Assembly (NCBI GenBank): GCA_017519405.1
Contig: JAFWSH010000005.1
Coordinates: 124,001 to 188,000, forward strand
Direction of reading: 5' to 3'
From: Clostridia bacterium
GTDB lineage: Bacteria > Bacillota > Clostridia > Christensenellales > Aristaeellaceae
DNA length: 64,000 nucleotides
Shown here: positions 17,085 to 24,701 of the stretch, in pieces
How the letters are laid out: each line of letters opens with the position of its first letter
Numbering within the stretch: position 1 is the first letter of the stretch
Notes under the pieces: generated by a model
The model's database searches: none
What the model was told of the DNA's origin: nothing
What the model saw: the letters and a program-made list of their open reading frames with translations, nothing else
Position numbers and translations under genes: made by a program

Positions 17085-17086
17085 CA

Positions 17087-18538
17087 ATGAAGTACATTCT
17101 TGACCGCCGTTACCGCCTGCGCGGCTGGCATAAGCTGCCCACGGGCGTATACGATGCGCAGAAGCACACGGCGCAGTTTTTTACGCCGGAATACTACAGG
17201 CTGCTTCTGCGCTGCGACGCGGCCCACGACATCGACCCGGACACGCTGCCGGAGAAGCAGCGGGCGTTCCTGGCGGGTCTGCAGGCGGACGGCGTCATTC
17301 GTCCCGCGGGCTGGCTGGACTTTCTGCTGCCGGAGCAGCACTACAAGGCCTACCCCGCCCGCTACCGGCGGGAGGCCCACTGGTCCATCACCGGGGAGTG
17401 CAATTTCCGCTGTGCCCACTGCTTCATGTCTGCCCCCTCAGGCAAGCACGGCAGTCCTTCCCACGAAGAGCTCATCCGCGTGGCGGACATGCTGGCCCAG
17501 TGCGGGGTCTTCCGGGTGGGCCTGACGGGCGGGGAGCCCCTGATCCGCGCTGATTTTGTGGCGCTCCTGGATGCTCTCCGGGAGCGGGAGATCGCCGTGT
17601 CCACCCTCTACACCAACGGCTGGCTGGTGGATGAACACCTGCTGGATGAGCTGGAAAAGCGGGAGATGCACCCCCAGTTCCAGCTGAGCTTCGACGGCGT
17701 GGGCTGGCACGACTTCCTGCGCGGAGTGCCGGGCGCGGAGGAGCGGACGCTGTCTGCCCTTCGCCTGCTGCACGAGCGGGGTTACAGGACAGCCGTCTCC
17801 TTCTGCCTGCACCGGAAAAACGCCCACACCCTCAGGGAGACAATCCGACTGCTCGCCTCCCTGGGGGTTTCCAGCGTGAAAACCGGCAGCATGATGGAGC
17901 TGGGGGAATGGGCCAGGGAGGAAGTGCGGGAACTCCAGCTCACGCCCGCCGAGGAGCAGGAGATCTTCGAGCACTATATTCCCCAATACTTCGAGGACGA
18001 CGCGCCGCTGTCCCTCATGCTGGGCGGTTCCTTCGTGTATACGCCGGGGGACAGCGCGTGGAGCATCTTCAACGAACGGAGATGCCCGGAGGAGGACGAG
18101 GGGACCATGCTTTCCTGCGGCGTGCTGGCGCATTCCTTCTATATCGGCGCGGACGGGCTGGTCTGCCCCTGCATGGGCATGGCGGACTGCGGCTTCACGG
18201 ATCATTTCCCCAGCCTGGAGAAGACGCCCCTCAGCGCCATCCTCACGGATTCCGACCTGATCACCTATGAATACGCCACCGTAGGCGACATCCGGAGCCG
18301 GAACGAAAAGTGCAGGCGGTGCAGGTTCGTGGACCGCTGCACCGGCGGCTGCCGGAACGCCGCGCTGATCGCGGGGGACGACTATTACGGCATCGATCCC
18401 GCCATGTGCGCGTTCTTCGAAAACGGCTGGGATCAGCGGATCCGGGACGCGGCACAGCCCGCCTTCGAGGCGTATCTGAAGCGGAACCCACCCCGCAGCA
18501 ATGGCGAAAAGAAACCGGACATCGAGATGCAATGTTGA
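17087..18538 (+). CDS. radical SAM/SPASM RiPP maturase
   Basis: Protein of 483 aa. The first ~90 residues look like a winged-helix leader-recognition (PqqD/RRE-like) domain. The radical SAM cluster motif CNFRCAHC gives Cys 105, 109 and 112, followed by LTGGEPL for SAM binding. The C-terminal SPASM region carries CGVLAHSFYIGADGLVCPC, CGF and CRRCRFVDRCTGGCR, enough cysteines for auxiliary 4Fe-4S clusters. Such enzymes install thioether, C-C or similar links in RiPP cores. There is no strong ribosome site; translation is probably coupled to precursor A, with ATG 17087 or TTG 17081 as start. It sits between the two precursor genes. Confidence 0.93.
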   Translation: MKYILDRRYRLRGWHKLPTGVYDAQKHTAQFFTPEYYRLLLRCDAAHDIDPDTLPEKQRAFLAGLQADGVIRPAGWLDFLLPEQHYKAYPARYRREAHWSITGECNFRCAHCFMSAPSGKHGSPSHEELIRVADMLAQCGVFRVGLTGGEPLIRADFVALLDALREREIAVSTLYTNGWLVDEHLLDELEKREMHPQFQLSFDGVGWHDFLRGVPGAEERTLSALRLLHERGYRTAVSFCLHRKNAHTLRETIRLLASLGVSSVKTGSMMELGEWAREEVRELQLTPAEEQEIFEHYIPQYFEDDAPLSLMLGGSFVYTPGDSAWSIFNERRCPEEDEGTMLSCGVLAHSFYIGADGLVCPCMGMADCGFTDHFPSLEKTPLSAILTDSDLITYEYATVGDIRSRNEKCRRCRFVDRCTGGCRNAALIAGDDYYGIDPAMCAFFENGWDQRIRDAAQPAFEAYLKRNPPRSNGEKKPDIEMQC

Positions 18539-18551
18539 GGAGGTATGACAG

Positions 18552-18974
18552 ATGGCGCTGGAAAACGCAAAGAAGTTTCTGGAGATGGTGACGGCCGACG
18601 CGGCGCTGGCGGAGCGGCTCAAGACCATGAAGCCGGAGGAAGTGACGGCCCTTGCCGCGGAACGGGGCTTTGAAGCAAGCGCCCGGGAACTGGAGCAGGC
18701 AGCCAGGGCGCTGCGCAGCGCAGCCCGTCCCGGAAGCGTGGAGCTGGACCCGGAGGACATGGACCGGGTCGCCGGCGGCATATTCTGGCGTGGCGATGCT
18801 GCCCCGGACGGCCATGAGATGGCTTGCTTCCTCACCTATCACAACATGGACTGGAGCCGGGAAAACAACATCTGGTGCACCAGCAATCACTTCTGGTCCG
18901 GCTGCAGCAGCAACGGGCACGTCAGCAACGGCGTACCCGTGGAGGATGAACAGAAGGTCATCCGCGTAAAGTGA
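18552..18974 (+). CDS. Nif11-like leader RiPP precursor B
   Basis: Precursor of 140 aa with GAGGAGGTATGACAG before the ATG. The leader (AKKFLEMVTADAALAERL, AAERGFEASARELEQAARAL) ends VELDPEDMDRVAGG, closely matching precursor A. The core begins IFWRGDAAPDGHEMAC and continues TYHNMDWS ... WC ... GCSS with three cysteines that align with three of those in precursor A. It ends with a polar tail VEDEQKVIRVK. The gene starts 13 bp after the radical SAM stop and is followed by a terminator. It is likely a second substrate of the same enzyme. Confidence 0.92.
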   Translation: MALENAKKFLEMVTADAALAERLKTMKPEEVTALAAERGFEASARELEQAARALRSAARPGSVELDPEDMDRVAGGIFWRGDAAPDGHEMACFLTYHNMDWSRENNIWCTSNHFWSGCSSNGHVSNGVPVEDEQKVIRVK

Positions 18975-19098
18975 CCCGCGCAGAGCAGTGACAACATCCT
19001 CCCCCACGCCCTGAAGGGTTCCCATCCAATCCGGCGGCGGCCGTTCCGGCCGGGGCGGTGTCCCGGATGCTGCCGGCAAGGGCAGTCCGATGGGCAGA

Positions 19099-19141
19099 GC
19101 CATGCGATTGACGCATCAAAATGTCCGGCGCATGGCTTTTT
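19099..19141 (+). terminator. terminator inside the RiPP cluster
   Basis: Perfect stem GCCATGCG (19099-19106) with CGCATGGC (19129-19136) followed by TTTTT. It separates the precursor/maturase genes from the export genes; the 257-bp gap 18975-19231 holds no other clear signal. Confidence 0.8.
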
Positions 19142-19231
19142 GGTGACTCAGGACGGAAAGAGGGCGGGCCCGGGGGTCCCCCGGTGGATGCTTTCATGTT
19201 ATAGCGGTTTGATCTGTGAGGAGCTGTCAAA

Positions 19232-19918
19232 ATGGCGAAGCTGTTGTTCCGAAAGAAAAGCATGGACAGGATCTCGTCCCCCGATGAGATGCGGGATTAC
19301 CTGCGCGTCACCAGCCCCAGGCTGTGGATGCTGCTGGGCACGATCATCCTGCTGCTGGCGGGCTTTGTTTTCTATGCCGCCACCAGCAGGATGGAGAGCA
19401 CCTATCCGCTGAAGATGGAATTCTACACACGGGATCTGATCAGCGGAGAAATCCCCTTCGACCGGATGGATCACTTCTCCGTGGGGATGCCCGTGCGGAT
19501 CGCAGGCGAGACGGGGAGCATCCAGAGCATCTTTGCCAGCGCCAGAGTCCGGCTGGACCTGATGCCGGACACCAGCGCGGACTTCGAGGAAGGCCTGTAC
19601 TATATGGCCATCGGGGAAGGCACGAGCGTAAGCATAGAAGATATGCACTATCTCCGATACAGCAATGGGGTGTGGACCTGCTCGAACCTGAGCCTCCAGC
19701 AGCAGCTGGAGAACCGGGACACCCGGGTGCGGATCTGGAGCGCGGAGGATGAGGCGCTGGCGGAGGGCCGCCTGGCCACCGTCAGCGACGCCGAGCCCTA
19801 TATGGTGGCCGAGGCAACCGTCATGCTGGACAGCGAGGAAACCGCCCTGCAGCCCGGCCGTTATGACGCGGAAATCGTGACGGAAAACACAACCCCCATC
19901 AGCTTCCTGCTGAACTGA
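19232..19918 (+). CDS. NHLP-type export membrane-fusion protein
   Basis: Protein of 228 aa. It starts MAKLLFRKKSMDRISSPDEM, the typical opening of NHLP bacteriocin-system HlyD-like proteins, then has one transmembrane segment (about residues 34-50, LWMLLGTIILLLAGFVFYA). The outside part is shorter than a full HlyD adaptor and lacks the long coiled coil, as expected for a Gram-positive system. It has GMPVRIAGETGSIQSI in place of the lipoyl-like hairpin. GAGGAGCTGTCAAA precedes the ATG. It is directly followed by the peptidase exporter gene, so it should bridge or stabilise that exporter. The family call rests on the N-terminus and gene order. Confidence 0.82.
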   Translation: MAKLLFRKKSMDRISSPDEMRDYLRVTSPRLWMLLGTIILLLAGFVFYAATSRMESTYPLKMEFYTRDLISGEIPFDRMDHFSVGMPVRIAGETGSIQSIFASARVRLDLMPDTSADFEEGLYYMAIGEGTSVSIEDMHYLRYSNGVWTCSNLSLQQQLENRDTRVRIWSAEDEALAEGRLATVSDAEPYMVAEATVMLDSEETALQPGRYDAEIVTENTTPISFLLN

Positions 19919-19936
19919 ATGCGGGAGGAAAACGGG

Positions 19937-22123
19937 ATGAAGGAGAAGGCAAAAACCAGGCAGCCCGTCAAAAGCGGCGTTGCCCGGGTGCCCGTGATCA
20001 TGCAGATGGAGGCGCTGGAGTGCGGCGCTGCGTGTCTGGCCATGATCCTGGCCTATTATCAGAAGTGGGTGCCGCTGGAGCAGGTGCGCCTGGACTGCGG
20101 CGTTTCCAGGGACGGCTCCCGGATGAAAAACATCTATCTGGCGGGCAAGCACTACGGCCTGGAGGCCCACGGATACCGGATGGAGCTCGAGGGGCTGAAG
20201 AAGGCCGCTTCTTTTCCCTGCATCATTCACTGGGAGTTCAACCATTTTGTGGTGCTGGACGGCTTCCGGGGCGACAGGGCCGTCATCAACGATCCCGCCC
20301 GGGGCAGGGTGCTGGTGAGCATGGAACAGTTCGACCAGTCCTTCACCGGCTTTTGCCTGACCTTTGCGCCGGGGCCGGACTTCGTCCCCTCCGGAAAGCG
20401 GAAGAGCACCCTGGATTTTGCCCGCAAACGGCTCCGGGGCGCGGGGCCTGCCGTTGCCTTCGTGACGCTGACCGGCGTGATCGCCTATCTGTTCGGCATC
20501 ATCAATCCCACCATGTCCCGGATCTTCTATGACCGGCTTCTGAGCCGGAGAGCGCCTGAATGGCTGCTTCCGTTCATCGGCGTGATGGGCGCCCTGGCCG
20601 CCTTCCAGCTGATTGTGGAGTGGACCACGGCGGTCTATTCCCTGAAGATCAACGGAAAGATGGCCATCGAGGGCAATGCCTCCTACATGTGGAAGGTGCT
20701 TCGCCTGCCCATGTCGTTTTTCTCCCAGCGGCTGTCGGGGGATATCCTGCAGCGGAAGGGGGCCAACGCCTCCATCGCCGGCACGCTGGTGAACACCGTG
20801 GCGCCCCTGGCGCTCAATACCGTCATGATGGTGTTCTATCTCATCGTCATGCTGCAATACAGCCCCGTAATGACGGCGGTGGGGCTGGGGTCCCTGGTCC
20901 TCAATCTGCTGGTGGCCCGCTACCTGTCCGCCCGGCGGGTGAACATGAAGCGCGTCCAGCTCCGAGACGCCGGAAAGCTGTCCGCCGCCACCCTCTCCGG
21001 CATCAGCATGGCGGAGACCATCAAGGCCTCCGGCGCGGAGGCCGGGTTTTTCCGGAAATGGAGCGGCTATCAGGCCTCCGTTAACAAGCAGGAGGTCAGG
21101 TTCTCCACCCTGAATGCCCGCGTGGGCCTGATCCCCCAGTTCATCAGCACGGCGTCCAACTACCTGGTGCTGTTCCTGGGGGTGCGGCTGGCCATGGAGG
21201 GCAGTTTCACCCTGGGCATGATCGCCACCTTCCAGGGGCTCCTCTCCTCCTTCATGAGGCCGGCCAGCACCCTCATCAACGCCGGCCAGGCCATCCAGGA
21301 GATGCGCACGGAGATGGAGCGGATCGAGGACGTCATGGAGTATCCGGACGACCCGGTGATCGCCCGGGATGCGCCTGTGGAGGAAGGAAAGCAGTACGCG
21401 AAGCTCCGGGGCGAAATCCGGATCACCGGGCTGACCTTCGGCTATTCCCGGCTTGATGACCCTGTGATTTCCGACTTCTCCATGCATGTGAAGCCCGGAC
21501 AGCGCGTCGCCATCGTGGGGGCCAGCGGATGCGGGAAATCCACCGTCAGCAAGCTGATCACTGGACTGTATGAGCCCTGGGCGGGGGAAATCCTGTTTGA
21601 CGGGAAGCCCATCGGGGAGATCGACCGCAGCGTGTTCACGGGCTCGGTGGCCATGGTGGATCAGGACATTGTCCTGTTTGAGGACACCATTGCCAACAAT
21701 ATCCGCATGTGGGATGACACCATCGCGGACTACGAGGTGATCCTGGCCGCCCGGGACGCGCAGATCCACGACGACATCCTGGCGCGCCCCGGCGGGTACC
21801 AGGGCAGGCTGAACGAAAACGGGCGGGACCTGTCCGGCGGCCAGCGGCAGCGGCTTGAGATCGCCAGGGTGCTGGCCCAGGATCCCGCCATCATCATCCT
21901 GGACGAGGCCACCAGCGCCCTGGACGCAAAGACGGAATACGACCTGACGAAGGCCATCAAGGACCGGGGCATCACCTGCATTGTAGTGGCCCACCGCCTG
22001 TCCACCATCCGGGACTGTGACGAGATCATTGTGCTGGACAAGGGGACGATTGTGGAACGCGGCACCCATGAGGCGCTTTTTGCCAAGGGCGGCGCCTACG
22101 CGGAGCTGGTGACCAGCGAATAA
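19937..22123 (+). CDS. C39 peptidase-ABC exporter (NHLP system, peptidase/permease/ATPase)
   Basis: Protein of 728 aa. The chosen ATG at 19937 follows GGGAGGAAAACGGG; an ATG at 19919 abuts the previous stop. The N-terminal C39 peptidase has QMEALECGAAC with catalytic Cys 29, NHFVVLDGF with the catalytic His, and INDPARG with the Asp, so it looks active. Six-helix membrane domain at about 160-440. The ATPase has Walker A GASGCGKST, Q-loop VDQDIVLF, signature LSGGQRQRLE, Walker B IIILDEATSALD and the switch His in VVAHRLS. It should cut precursors A and B after Gly-Gly and export the cores. Confidence 0.95.
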   Translation: MKEKAKTRQPVKSGVARVPVIMQMEALECGAACLAMILAYYQKWVPLEQVRLDCGVSRDGSRMKNIYLAGKHYGLEAHGYRMELEGLKKAASFPCIIHWEFNHFVVLDGFRGDRAVINDPARGRVLVSMEQFDQSFTGFCLTFAPGPDFVPSGKRKSTLDFARKRLRGAGPAVAFVTLTGVIAYLFGIINPTMSRIFYDRLLSRRAPEWLLPFIGVMGALAAFQLIVEWTTAVYSLKINGKMAIEGNASYMWKVLRLPMSFFSQRLSGDILQRKGANASIAGTLVNTVAPLALNTVMMVFYLIVMLQYSPVMTAVGLGSLVLNLLVARYLSARRVNMKRVQLRDAGKLSAATLSGISMAETIKASGAEAGFFRKWSGYQASVNKQEVRFSTLNARVGLIPQFISTASNYLVLFLGVRLAMEGSFTLGMIATFQGLLSSFMRPASTLINAGQAIQEMRTEMERIEDVMEYPDDPVIARDAPVEEGKQYAKLRGEIRITGLTFGYSRLDDPVISDFSMHVKPGQRVAIVGASGCGKSTVSKLITGLYEPWAGEILFDGKPIGEIDRSVFTGSVAMVDQDIVLFEDTIANNIRMWDDTIADYEVILAARDAQIHDDILARPGGYQGRLNENGRDLSGGQRQRLEIARVLAQDPAIIILDEATSALDAKTEYDLTKAIKDRGITCIVVAHRLSTIRDCDEIIVLDKGTIVERGTHEALFAKGGAYAELVTSE

Positions 22124-22158
22124 AGGGAGCAGGCGTTTCAGCCGAAGGGAGCAGCACC

Positions 22159-24351
22159 ATGGGTTGGTTTGACGAACAGATCCGGCAGCGCATGGAAAAC
22201 GACCAGGAGGTCCTGGAGGATTCCTTTGTCCGCATGATCAGCGTGGTGCTGGGCAAATGGGAGGCCAGCCACCTGGAGGACAGCCGTTTCACGGCCAAGG
22301 CGGCGCTGGATGAAATCCTGGGATACTATCGGCTAAAGCCCGTCGAGGTCCCGGAGGGCGCCCAGAGCCTGACGCAGAAGATGGAGGCCGTCCTGCGGCC
22401 CTCCGGCCTGATGGTGCGGGAGGTTGACCTGGAGGAGGGCTGGCAGCACGACGCCTATGGTCCGCTGCTGGGAACCTTCCGGGAGAGTGGGCAGGCGGTG
22501 GCGCTGCTGCCCTCCGGCCTGTCCGGGTACTGCTATCGGGACCCGGAGACGGGAAAACGGCGGCGGATCACGCGGGAGAACGCCGGTCTCTTCGCGCAGG
22601 AAGCCCTGTGCTTCTACCGGCCCATGCCCATGAAGCGCCTGGGGATCCCCGATCTGCTGATCTATATGAAAAACTGCATCTCCCGGGGAGATATCCTCCT
22701 GATCGTGCTGGCCACCCTGGCCATGACGGTGGTGGGCATGATTGAGCCCAGGGTCTATCATCTGATCACCGGCACGGTGCTTGAGGACAAGCGGATGAAC
22801 CTGATGCTGGGCATGGGCGTGTTCCTGCTCTGCTCGGCCTTTGCCGCCCAGCTGGTGGGGCTGATGCGTTCCCTGCTCATGGAGCGGATCAACACCAAAA
22901 TGTCCCAGAGTGTGCAGGCGTCCGTCATGATGCGCATCCTCTCCCTGCCGGTCAGTTTTTTCAGAACCTGTGCCTCCGGTGAGCTGGCGAGCCGCGCCTC
23001 CTCTGTCAGTTCCCTGTGCAGCATGATCCTGAACAACATCTTTTCCATCGGCCTGTCCAGCCTGATGTCCCTGTTGTATGTCTCGCAGATCTTCTCCTTT
23101 GCCCCGACCCTGGTGGTGCCGTCTGTCCTGATCATCCTGGCCACCGTCGTGCTCAGCGTGGCGGCCTCCCTGGTGCAGATCGGCATCGCCAGAAGGCAGA
23201 TGAAGCTGTCCGCAGAAGAGGCCGGCATGAGCTATGCCGTCCTGAACGGGGTGCAGAAAATCCGCCTGGCCGGCGCGGAAAAGCGGGTGTTTGCCCGCTG
23301 GGGACGGCTCTACGCCAAGGAGGCGAAGCTGGAATATGATCCGCCGCTCTTCCTGAAGCTCAACAGCGTGCTCATCACCGCCATCTCCCTGGTCGGCACC
23401 ATCGCGCTGTATTACCTGGCGGTCAAAACAGGTGTCGGCGAGGGCGAGTATTACGCCTTCAGCGCCGCCTACGGCCGCGTGATGGGCGCGTTTTCCGCCA
23501 TGGCGGGCATTGCGGTTTCCGTCGCCGGCATCAGGCCTGTGTTGGAGATGGCAGAGCCGATCCTGAAGGCCGTGCCGGAGACGGCCGCGGAAAAGGAACC
23601 GGTATCCCGGCTGAGCGGAAGCATCGAGATGAGCCACGTGTCCTTCCGCTATGGGGAAACCGCCCCTTATGTCCTGCATGATTTGAGCCTGAAAATCAAA
23701 GCCGGGGAGTATGTGGCCATTGTGGGCCGCACAGGCTGCGGCAAATCCACCCTGGTACGGCTGCTGCTGGGCTTTGAAAAGCCGGAGAAGGGCACGGTGT
23801 TCTACGATCAGTACGACCTGAACGGGGTCGACCCCTGCTCCGTCCGCAAGCAGATCGGCGCCGTCATCCAGAACGGGCAGCTGTTCCAGGGGGATATCTA
23901 CTCCAACATCGTGATTTCAGCCCCGGGGCTGTCCCTGGAGGAGGCCTGGGAGGCCGCCGAGATTGCCGGCATCGCCCAGGATATCCGGGAGATGCCCATG
24001 GGCATGCAGACCTTGATCTCGGAGGGCCAGGGCGGGATTTCCGGCGGGCAGAAGCAGCGGCTGATGATCGCCCGCGCCGTCGCGCCCAAGCCGAAGATCC
24101 TGATCTTCGACGAGGCCACCAGCGCCCTGGACAACAAGACGCAGCGCCAGGTGTCGGAGGCGCTGGACAAGCTGCAATGCACCCGCATCGTCATTGCCCA
24201 CCGGCTCTCCACCATCCGCAACTGCGACCGCATTCTGGTGATGGAGGGGGGCGGCATCGCCGAGGAGGGGACCTACGACGAGCTGATCCGGAAGAACGGG
24301 TATTTCGCCCATCTGGTGCAGAGGCAGCGGCTGGATCAGGCAGGGGGGTGA
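22159..24351 (+). CDS. NHLP-system ABC transporter without peptidase domain
   Basis: Protein of 730 aa. The N-terminal ~170 residues are a soluble domain unlike a C39 peptidase, with no Cys/His pair. A membrane domain lies at about 175-470 and an ATPase at the C-terminus: GRTGCGKSTLV, GGISGGQKQRLM, ILIFDEATSALD, VIAHRLS. This matches the second ABC protein of NHLP systems, which accompanies the peptidase-exporter and may form a heterodimer with it. AGGGAG precedes ATG, 35 bp after the exporter stop. Last gene of the cluster before a strong terminator. Confidence 0.9.
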   Translation: MGWFDEQIRQRMENDQEVLEDSFVRMISVVLGKWEASHLEDSRFTAKAALDEILGYYRLKPVEVPEGAQSLTQKMEAVLRPSGLMVREVDLEEGWQHDAYGPLLGTFRESGQAVALLPSGLSGYCYRDPETGKRRRITRENAGLFAQEALCFYRPMPMKRLGIPDLLIYMKNCISRGDILLIVLATLAMTVVGMIEPRVYHLITGTVLEDKRMNLMLGMGVFLLCSAFAAQLVGLMRSLLMERINTKMSQSVQASVMMRILSLPVSFFRTCASGELASRASSVSSLCSMILNNIFSIGLSSLMSLLYVSQIFSFAPTLVVPSVLIILATVVLSVAASLVQIGIARRQMKLSAEEAGMSYAVLNGVQKIRLAGAEKRVFARWGRLYAKEAKLEYDPPLFLKLNSVLITAISLVGTIALYYLAVKTGVGEGEYYAFSAAYGRVMGAFSAMAGIAVSVAGIRPVLEMAEPILKAVPETAAEKEPVSRLSGSIEMSHVSFRYGETAPYVLHDLSLKIKAGEYVAIVGRTGCGKSTLVRLLLGFEKPEKGTVFYDQYDLNGVDPCSVRKQIGAVIQNGQLFQGDIYSNIVISAPGLSLEEAWEAAEIAGIAQDIREMPMGMQTLISEGQGGISGGQKQRLMIARAVAPKPKILIFDEATSALDNKTQRQVSEALDKLQCTRIVIAHRLSTIRNCDRILVMEGGGIAEEGTYDELIRKNGYFAHLVQRQRLDQAGG

Positions 24352-24386
24352 GGCAGTCCCGGCCGGCATGTGGATGCGGGCTGTCT

Positions 24387-24407
24387 CCGGCCCGGGTCCT
24401 GCTGCGG
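24387..24407 (+). repeat. right copy of a repeat flanking the RiPP cluster
   Basis: CCGGCCCGG (24387-24395) runs directly into the 15-bp CGGGTCCTGCTGCGG (24393-24407), which is identical to 16493-16507 before the cluster. Confidence 0.5.
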
Positions 24408-24419
24408 TCTCCGGCACGG

Positions 24420-24457
24420 GAGAAGCCTGCTTTCGCAGGCTTCTCTTTCCATTTTTT
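24420..24457 (+). terminator. terminator of the RiPP cluster
   Basis: Perfect 11-bp stem GAGAAGCCTGC (24420-24430) / GCAGGCTTCTC (24435-24445) with a TTTC loop, followed by T-rich sequence to 24457. The gap 24352-24701 also holds the repeat, a promoter and a palindrome, but no gene. Confidence 0.88.
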
Positions 24458-24480
24458 CCCATGCCCACTCAATCTCTGTC

Positions 24481-24509
24481 TTGTCACCTCACAAAGAAAA
24501 TGTTACAAT
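24481..24509 (+). promoter_or_regulatory. promoter for the SpoIIE-type phosphatase operon
   Basis: TTGTCA (24481-24486), 17-bp spacer, TACAAT (24504-24509) in an AT-rich stretch. It implies an unusually long leader of about 185 bases before the start codon. Confidence 0.7.
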
Positions 24510-24519
24510 AATTTGGGTT

Positions 24520-24531
24520 GTTGTATACAAC
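24520..24531 (+). promoter_or_regulatory. palindromic operator candidate
   Basis: Perfect 12-bp palindrome GTTGTATACAAC placed just downstream of the -10 box, where a bound repressor would block initiation. No regulator gene is adjacent. Confidence 0.4.
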
Positions 24532-24701
24532 CGGTGATTGCTGCGCAAAGGGGTGGACAGGGATGCTGCGTTTTTCTTCGCTCGAGCCGGCAGGCAAGCG
24601 GTATCACTGCGCCTTTTTCGCATTCCCGTAACAGGTCGTCTGGCGGGGGCATCCCCTCCCCGCGGCGGCCTTATCTTTGATTCCCGTCAGGAGTTAACAA
24701 G

